Made by a program: the position numbers and the translations under genes | Shown here: positions 56,328-64,000 of the stretch, in pieces | Layout of the letters: the number at the start of each line of letters is the position of its first letter | How positions within the stretch are numbered: position 1 is the first letter of the stretch | Notes under the pieces: model-generated | Seen by the model: only the letters and a program-made list of their open reading frames with translations | The model's database searches: none | Told to the model about the DNA's origin: nothing | Source: Tricholoma matsutake | Taxonomy: Eukaryota > Basidiomycota > Agaricomycetes > Agaricales > Tricholomataceae | DNA: 64,000 nucleotides | NCBI GenBank assembly: GCA_026075535.2 | Contig: AP026550.1 | Location: 8,990,001-9,054,000 of the forward strand | Reading direction: 5' to 3'

Positions 56328-57850
56328 GTGCCGAAAGAATTTGTTTGCTGCCTTCCTCCCATGATGTCTCTAGGTATCGATTATATGCTGATTGATAATC
56401 TACACCAACACATTTTTCAATACACTGCTGCTGCTGTACAGATCTGTCTCCCTATCCTTATGGATGTGCTCCCCTCCATCAATGCTGATGATGCCACAAC
56501 ATCTGAAGCAGTGAAGACTCAAGCGAAGAAGTGGTCAGATTAAGAAATTGAAGACCTTGTTGCTTTCTTGTACAACCGCCGTTCTGAAGCCAGCTCTCCA
56601 GGGAACTTCAAGCCAGTTGTCTGGACGGCAGCTAAACTGCATCTTGACACCAAGCACCCACATTCTCTGAGAACAATAGCTGCCATCAAAGCCAAGTTTA
56701 CTATGGTGTGCGACATAATCATTCTACATCCTTTTCCTCCATTTTACCATTCTGGTAGTATAAAGATATGTACAGGGTGGTTGAGGATTACTATGGAAGG
56801 TCGGGAATGGGTGCAATGCCTGCTGGATCAGGTATCTGGGCACAAATGAGTGCTGAGCTTCAACATTACGAGGATTTTGAGAAGAATTTAGGGAAGGAAT
56901 GGGTACGTTGCTATTATATTGTTATTTTCATATGTATCTAACCTTCAAATCACAGAAAAGGTACTGTCGTCAGCTCCTCAATGCATCATTTCCACAATAT
57001 GTGAAAATGCAAGCGATCATGGAGAAATCTATCGTGAAAGGTCAATTTGCACACAAGGGCACTGCCCAAGCCCCTCCCAACCTCTCGATTGATGGGAATG
57101 GTGAGGTTAATGAGACTGGGCATCCTGCCCCTTCGTCTTCAGCCAGGATCATCTTTCCTGCCCTGCAAGACGGCTTGACTTTCATGGATGTTGTTGATCC
57201 AGCCCTCCCATCAACATTGTCATGGCCTTTACTAGGCCAACTACCTGCAACAGCCTCATCTTCACTCTCTATCCTATCAGTCTCGACAATGACTCCATCC
57301 TCAGCCCCTCTTGCTTTGGCATTCTCACAGCCCCCTTTGCATCCCCTTACATCAGCATTCTCACAGCCCCCTGCTTTGGCATCTTCGCATCCCCCTATGA
57401 CAGCATCCTCACATCCCTACCCCAGCATCAGCTCCTGGCATGCCCTCAGTGAAATCAAAGTCATTGGGAAAATGCAAACGGGCATCGGGGGATGATCACA
57501 TGCCTGATCGGCCACCATCCAAAACTGCTTCGAAGCTGCAATCAAGTGAAATGACATCGACGAAGACCAATACAAGCATCTCTGCTCTCATTGGAGCAAC
57601 TGGGGCCATCAACAATCTTAATATGACTATGCAACAAAGCCTGTTTCAATTGGATGCGTGGCAAATCGAGTTGGCAATGGAGCTGATCACAAATGCAGAT
57701 CATATTGATGATAACGAACAAGGTGCTCTTTCATTCTATTATAGCAATAATCCAAATGCTGCCAGTAGTCTCATAGCCATGTCTGACATGCAGCGGGAAA
57801 ATACATTGTGTTATGCTCTCCAAACGATCTTGCAGCCAGCCATATCCTAA
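56328..57850 (+). pseudogene. Myb/SANT-like protein of PIF/Harbinger element
   Basis: PIF/Harbinger elements encode a DNA-binding Myb/SANT-like partner needed for transposition. Here WSD-stop-EIEDLVAFLYNRR (about 56535-56575), FKPVVWTAAKLHLDTK and RTIAAIKAKFTMV (56610-56705) fit such a domain. Then come GRSGMGAMPAG (about 56800), a linker, a Pro/Ser-rich middle and a C-terminal part with MQQSLFQLDAWQIELAMELI (57630-57680). A TAA interrupts the domain at about 56542, and introns near 56700-56770 and 56900-56955 are likely. It converges with the transposase gene, stop at 57848-57850, 32 bp apart. Confidence 0.65.
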
Positions 57851-57882
57851 ATTTTTGTACACTAACTGTACTGTACACTGTA

Positions 57883-59276
57883 TTACTCTACATCTGTATT
57901 GTACAAAAATTCATCGATGTCATCACCGGCCTCGCCTTCTCGCAAAATCTCCTGATAGCTATTCCACATTGACTGTGCAATCTCGTTTTGCTGACCCGCA
58001 ACCGCCCCATTTGGGTTGTTGTCTTCTACATTGCTGGCTTGTCGCACAAAGCCATCACCAGTGTGGCCACCTTGGTTTGGATATTCTTCGCCTGCAGGTT
58101 CTTCTTCCTGAGGATCATGAATGTGAATAAAATTATGTATAGCACACAATGCTGCTGGAATTTGTGCTTGGATTGTCATGTTGGATTCTGGTCCAATCAA
58201 AAGTATGCCAAAGTGCTTCTTGAGAACTCCAAAAATGTGCTCGATTACATTTCTTGCCTAAGCGTGACGCAAGGTGAAAAGCTCCTCTTTATTTTGTGGT
58301 CTGGACATTTCATGAATTTAGGCATGCCTTATACTGAAAAACACAAACATACCATAATGAGGCATGCCCCCATTCAGCAAGATGATAATGGATGCCGCAG
58401 TAGGGAACAAGAAGCTCCTTGCAATGTGGGAAGCCTGCATTGGCAAGGAGATACGATCCCTCAGGTAAGATTAGATCATCAGAGATTGCACTTTCATAAA
58501 CTCGGGCATCTGACGCAGAGCCCTCCCATCCAGTAAGGACATATGTGAAAAGAAGATTGAACAAACAACAGAACAAGCAGTTCTGTGATATGAAGCCCTT
58601 CTGGTTGCACCATGCTTCATGAGACTCAGCACGAGCAGTGGCATGGATGTGGCTACCATCGATTGCCCCAAGGGCACATCGGAGAAAAGGCCATAATTTC
58701 AGATTGTTGAAAAGTCGTGATGAAGGTGGATCATTGGGGGATATTTGTTTTTTATGTATTTGGAATTGAAAGGAGCAAATACAAATATACAAGCCATTTT
58801 ATGGAAGTATCTGTGAACCTATGAGTCCAAAATGATGATAACAGAAATAAATGAATTCTTTACACAGATATTGTCTCGGGAGCATGTTGAAACCATTCCT
58901 TAAGATGGCAGATAGGAAGACCAGTGACACAACAATATAGAAAAATAGCAAGCTGCTCTTCGAGAGTGATGTACTTGGAATCCCCATGGCCTATCCCTCA
59001 TAATTCAGACACGAGAGCCCTGAAAACATGCTTATTCATTCCAAGAGCTGTGCAAATGCGCTTTGGATGTCCGTGGAGTAGTTCATTGACCCAAGCCTGC
59101 CCTGTGAGAATTGACGTGTAACATGGCTCCTTGACATAATACTGCTGTATAATCTTCAAGGTTTCAGGAATGACAATGTTGATGATCAGAACAACAAGTT
59201 GCTGAGCAATTTGAGCAAAAAGCTCTTGCTGTGAAGAATTTTGCTGATGGGGAGGAAACATGGTGATGATTTGCAC
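57883..59276 (-). pseudogene. PIF/Harbinger DDE transposase
   Basis: Read on the minus strand: N-terminal helical part (59276-58998); LEEQLAIFLYCCVTGLPI and HLKEWFQHAPETIS (58990-58870); DDE core with CALGAIDGSHIHA (first Asp, about 58670), LTGWEGSASDARVYE (second Asp, about 58520), LANAGFPHCKELLVPY, YHLAEWGHA; then, after a gap or intron, VIEHIFGVLKKHFG (Glu) and QIPAALCAIHNFIHIHDP (58160-58090), and an acidic end at 57883. A TGA (CGA likely) stands near 58995 and introns lie near 58860-58790 and 58370-58300. The catalytic blocks look well kept compared with other elements here. The ends and the 3-bp duplication were not identified. Confidence 0.85.
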
Positions 59277-59473
59277 ATTTCATTGGAATGCTCTCGAAAT
59301 ACTATCATAGGCATCTATCAATCAGTCGATATTGATAATCACAAAGTGATGAATTCTTAGGTATGACAGTGAATGAATTTCTTTGGCACCACCGGCAGGT
59401 CCAAATTGCCCTGGGACCCTCACATCCAATGATTGATGGTTAGTCAGCAGTTCACACAAGCAACCAACATCTC
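59277..59473. other. spacer between Harbinger and KDZ genes
   Basis: No repeat end or gene was recognised. Confidence 0.3.
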
Positions 59474-62400
59474 ATGCCCCACAAGAAATTCAATCCTAAT
59501 CTCAGAAATATAGCCAGTGGTGACACTCTAATTATCAGCACTACCAGCCATTACACAGCTCAAGGCCTGGTGAAGAAGACGAAAGTTAGCAAGCAAAATT
59601 TACACTCCTCTGTGTCCCCATCCAAGTCCCCTTCCAAACCTATCAAAGGATTGACTCCCTCAATTTCAGTTGAAGATAGACAAAATATTAACTTTGACAA
59701 TGTGCTCTTGTGACCCCTCCAACTTCCAAAGTCTAAGGTGAGAGCATTACCCATTTGGCCCTCAATACCTTTTTGACCTTTTGTATTCAGTCACAAAATG
59801 ACTACATGAGGGATTACCTGCATAAAAGAAAGTTCTATTTAGCACATATTCTCTCATCTGAGGCGCCTCTGATCGAGATGCTTTGCAGCAGCTGTGGGTC
59901 ATCGGGAGACTGGTGTTGTTTGGACTGTCTTGGACATCAGATGTTTTGCAAGGACTGTTGTCAGAAGGCTCATTGGAACAACCCCTTTCACAAGATTCAA
60001 CACTGGGAAAATGAGTACTTCAAAGATTCCACCCTCCTACAGGCTGGTCTTACCCTTCACTTCAGTCATGGTGGGAAGCTATGCCCCTCAAACCCCAGCA
60101 ATGACTCCCACCAAGACGAAGTTGAGGATGAACAGCTGTTCGGCCTTCCTCATCTCCCATCCAAGTTATTGGATGATGATGATGATGACCTCGAGTTCAG
60201 CTCAGTTCCTTTCTCTCAAATGGAATTGGATGACGATGGATCATTGCTGGAGAGAGATGTTAGGGATAAAACTACCTATGCAAAGAATGTACTAGTCATT
60301 GTTCATAGCAATGGGGTCCACCATCTTCTGATCCAATGGTGCAGGTGCCCTGGACACATACATGATGATATACAGGCCCTTGATCTGCACTTCTTCCCTG
60401 CCTCCTTCAAGCAAGTCAAGACCTTGTTCACATTTGAAGGTCTAGATTCCTTCCTTGCCGAAAACCAGGAGTGCAAATCCTCTGCTTGGCATTACTACCA
60501 GAAGCTGAGGAGATTTACCTCCACATGCTTTCCCAAAACTATTCCAGTAAGCTCCATCCCACCCATCGAAATACTGATCATCCCGACACTAATACTCATC
60601 TAATCTCCCAGGACTGATATTGGGAACTTCTCTGATGTACAAGGCAATTCCGAAACCTCAAGCATCTGAAGTGGCATGGATTTGGGCATAACATTGAAAG
60701 TCCAGGACTCGGAGATCTTGCTGTTCTTTGCCCTGCCTGTCCACAGGTTGGGATTAATTTGCCCGAAGATTGGAAGAATGATAAAGAACAGTAAGCACTA
60801 CATTTACACCAAGTCCCTGATAAACACTAAAGATATTTAGATGGGTTTATACTCGGTCTTTTGCCATTGATGGGAACTTTACAGCTTCTCATCAATGTCA
60901 GAAATGACCCGAGGATGATGTGCCACTGACAAATGGTCAGAGCTTTATGACAGAGAGCTTGGACTATAAGGCTCACCTCAGGATAGCCAGGGAATTCAAG
61001 CAGCCTCCCTGTACATGCAACGAGTTCAAAGCTGATTGGAATGTCAATGTGGCTGGCTATGATGCAACTGGTATTGGATTGGTGGTTTGTCTTCGGCATG
61101 GATTTTTTCAACCTGAGGCCACCGTTGACTTCCAAAAAGGAGAGCAGTAAGTCTCTTCCCATCACGAATCCTCAATTACAAGCCCTTTCATCCCAATTTA
61201 CAGGCAGAAAAACATCGACTATGCAATTTGTAAAGCCCTGAACAGCAAGATGATGAAGGGGATCAATTGATCGCTACTCGTATATGACATCTTTTGTCAG
61301 TGGATAATCAACTTTCTCCTCCGAGTGAATCAGTCACCCTTTCTGTCTATCCCAGAAGGTCTTAAGATCACAGGAGCAATTGGGGACTTTCATGTGGTAG
61401 GACACATTGATGATGTATACATTGGTGTATGTGCCAGGGAGTGGTGTAATTGATGGCGAAATTGTGGAAACTCTGTGGGCTGTCTTAAACAAAACATCCC
61501 AAAGTGCCAAGGGTGCGACTATGGCCCATCAGAATAAAATTCTGGATGACCACATGAATCACTCGAACTGGAAGAAGCAAATTGGCATGAGGAAATATCT
61601 CATCATCCTTCCCCTACACTGAATATTGACTACTTTATTTAATGTAGAATTGTCGTTGGTTCGGAAGATGAAACGGTCAATGAATTTGTTGAAGGGGTCG
61701 GAAGAATCCTATAAGAAACTGACTGAGTCAGCAGCACCGGCAGATTTAGAAGCTTGGCAAGAGGGTGAGATGATGGCACAACAAAATCAGGATAAAAATG
61801 TCAAGAGTATGGATTACTATGCCCTGAAATGCAAACAAGGTACTGTCCTCTTCATTTCTCATTTCCAATCCCCTGATCTCAAGCATTACCTGGATCAGCC
61901 CCAGGTAAAGCCGAGATGCAGTTACAATTGAGCTGAGAACAGCCATCGGGCAAAGTCTCTGCAGTTGAATTCCTTTTGGAAGGGATCTCAATTCAAGAGT
62001 CTCAGTAAGTGTTTAATAAAGCTATTGTCAGCATTTTCATTCCTTTCGTGTGACAGGCTGTCATTACAAAGTTACCTGAGACAAGTTGGTGGTGTCCCGA
62101 CAACGACTGAGCAAATCGAAATTACTAAGAAATGAAGTCGGCTTCTCACAAGAATCTTGGATGATCAGAGGAAAGCAAATCACTTTCTCTGACCTGACTC
62201 ATCATCAGAAAATATCAGTTCCTCCTATGAACCTTCCAAAGTCTTCATCACTGATGACAATGGTGAGATTGATCTAATCTCTTGCCCTGTTTCATCCAAC
62301 CCATTCAATGATGTGGGATTGGGAAACAGGCCTGAGACTTCTGTCATTGCATTGCCATCATCTCTGACCTCCAAAGCAATCAGAGAGAGAGGCCTGGTGG

Positions 62401-63078
62401 AGCTGGCAAAGCTTGAGACAGAACTTTGGAGTGGGCAGTGCAATGACAACCTCAAATGGATCAGGCTCATGCTGGGAAAGAAAGCTTTCTTGTTCATTAC
62501 AAAGATCTGACACAAAGGACCTAAAACAGGAAAGACAAAATCTTGGGCTGGTATTCACTCTACTGACCAAGTGTTATGACTTTATGCTCAAAACTATCGG
62601 GCTGGTAGGGAAGCCCTGGTGTCATTGGGAGCTTCAAAAGAAATGCTAGATCGATTCCAAATCCTTGATCAGAGCCATCTGAAGACGAGTACTACTTTGA
62701 TAAACCCAAAGGAGTCCAGATGGAAGCATGATTCATTGCCATGGTTCTGGTATATGGATGTCAAGGGTGACAGTTTGTCATCTCATTATATGAAAGAATG
62801 TGAGTGGATCAAACATTGACTGATTTGTAAAACTAAAGATATATCTAGTTCACTGGGTGAACTGGCTGAGAGCAAAAGCAGTGTTTGAACAAGTGATGGA
62901 GGAAAACACCCTTGTTCGGTATGAGATGAAATGGACAACAGCATACTTCAATTATTGGGCAGCAGAGTGGAGGAAGAGAAAAGAGGCTGATTACTCTCAT
63001 GGACATAAGATCTATGCTGCACAACAGGAGGCAATGTGGGAGGATTTTGCTGATACAGCAAGGAAGTCATTTATTTGA
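59474..63078 (+). pseudogene. KDZ transposase, copy 4
   Basis: The start is ATG 59474 (MPHKKFNPNLRN). A 53-nt intron (59738-59790) joins LPKSK to SQNDYMRDYL. A CxC2-like cluster follows: LCSSCGSSGDWCCLDCLG, FCKDCCQKAHWNNPFHKIQ (59882-60003). Then come an acidic stretch, VHHLLIQWCRCPGH and FEGLDSFLAENQECKSSAWHYYQKL (60320-60510), AVLCPACPQVGINLP (60725-60765), the core FAIDGNFTASHQ (about 60860), CNEFKADWNVNVAGYDATGI, VYDIFCQWI (about 61280) and GAIGDFHVVGH, and a helical C-terminal part to 63078. Introns are frequent. Stops include TGA at 59710 and 61270 and shifts in the middle. It is a different subfamily from the copy at 5.9 kb. The array at 63.1 kb begins right after it. Confidence 0.75.
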
Positions 63079-63109
63079 TTGGGTGTTATTATTGATTAGA
63101 GTAGTATTG

Positions 63110-64000
63110 TTTCAACCAGACAAGTGTCCCGACCTGACAGTAGATGACCCGACCCTAAATGACCCAACAAAATGACCCGACAAAATGACCCAACAAAACG
63201 ACCCAACAAAATGACCCGACAAAATGATCACATGACAAAATGACCCAATGACCCGACAAAATGATAAGACAAAATGACCAGATAAGTCTCCTGACCTGAC
63301 ACTAGATTACCCAATGCTGGATGACCCGACAAAATGACCCAAAAAAAGATCTGACAAAATGACCCAACAAAATGACCAGATAAGTCTCCCAACATGACAC
63401 TAGATGACCCGACACTAGATGACCTGACAAAATGCAAAATGACCTGACAAAATGACCCGACAAAATGATCTTACAAAACTACCCAATAAAATGACCCAAA
63501 CAAATGATTGGACAAAGTGACCCGACAACATGATAAGACAAAATGGTCCAACAAAATGACCCAACAAAATGACCAGATAAGTATCCCAACCTGACACTAG
63601 ATGACCCAACACTGGATGACCCGACAAAATAACCCAACAAAATGACCTGACAAAATGACCCGACAAAATGATAAGACAAAATGATAAGACAAAATGGTCC
63701 AACAAAATGACCTGACAAAATGACCAGATAAGTCTCCCAACCTGACACTAGATTACCCGACACTGGATGACCCGACCAAATGACCCAACAACATGACCCA
63801 ACAAAATGACCCAACAAAACAACCTGATAAAATTACCCAAACAAATGATCCGACAAAATGACCCGACAACATGATAAGACAAAATGGTGAGACAAAACGA
63901 CCCGACAAAATGACCAGATAAGTATCCCAACCCAACACTAGATGACCCAACTCTGGATGACCTGACAAAATGACCCAACAAAATGATCACATGACAAAAT
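63110..64000. repeat. GACCCAACAAAATGACC minisatellite array, runs off window
   Basis: The 12-14-bp units equal the complement-oriented units of the 48.7-52.8-kb array. A longer box CCAGATAAGTCTCCCAACCT with ACACTAGATKACCC recurs at 63278, 63376, 63572, 63724 and 63913, giving a loose higher-order period of 98-196 bp. Open frames on either strand are by-products of the repeat. Confidence 0.85.

Noticed and set aside
1..64000. TET/JBP dioxygenase genes, known companions of KDZ elements
   Set aside because: I looked for an HxD ... H ... R 2-oxoglutarate oxygenase pattern in the longer frames and found none.
1..64000. CRISPR arrays or bacterial operons
   Set aside because: The repeats are degenerate minisatellites without spacers, and genes have spliceosomal introns. 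The window is eukaryotic.

Overview
The window looks like nuclear DNA of a filamentous basidiomycete, most likely an agaricomycete. Introns are short (50-100 nt) and spliceosomal, with CTAAC or CTGAY branch sites. There is a clear ATP23 gene, and four transposase copies of the fungal KDZ (Kyakuja-Dileera-Zisupton) class with their CxC cysteine clusters. Only the first 2.4 kb resembles gene-dense host DNA: the 3' part of a coiled-coil protein gene and a complete four-exon ATP23 (mitochondrial metalloprotease) gene, converging tail to tail. Almost everything after that is transposable elements, their remnants and structured repeats.

Layout. 2.6-5.7 kb: an old retroelement protease remnant, an array of near-identical 75-nt introns each with a hairpin, and one unassigned ORF. 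5,694-20,592: a KDZ-type DNA transposon with 28-bp terminal inverted repeats. It carries the KDZ transposase gene and an eight-exon partner gene of unknown function. The partner gene has been split by a 6.5-kb Ty3/gypsy element (12,538-19,047, duplication GAGAG) and a 3.0-kb Tc1/mariner-like element (8,908-11,946, duplication TA). Reading across both empty sites restores one frame with matching intron phases. 20.6-34.8 kb: a second KDZ fragment, non-autonomous elements with repeated termini, a gypsy pol fragment, a KDZ pseudogene (27.1-29.95 kb), and a large family of intron-bearing, hairpin-rich sequences that appear non-coding. 34,768-41,413: a chromodomain-type Ty3/gypsy element with 402-bp LTRs (duplication CTAGG). 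41.4-48.6 kb: degenerate tandem repeats, then four small genes of unknown function; the longest encodes a Cys6 cluster and is split by a 444-bp hAT-like palindrome. 48.7-52.8 kb: inverted minisatellite arrays resembling foldback elements. 53.1-55.2 kb: a multi-exon gene of unknown function. 56.3-59.3 kb: a PIF/Harbinger gene pair (Myb/SANT-like protein and DDE transposase). 59.5-63.1 kb: a fourth KDZ gene. 63.1 kb to the end: a second minisatellite array that runs off the window.

How it works together: KDZ, Harbinger, Tc1-like and gypsy elements are nested in each other, and most are inactive. Many nonsense codons are TGA, TAA or TAG where C-to-T change from CGA, CAA or CAG would explain them. 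The two LTRs of the 34.8-kb element differ only by transitions. Both fit cytosine-methylation decay. The strongest candidates for something undescribed are the hairpin families, whose stems change sequence between copies while pairing is kept, and the KDZ partner gene.
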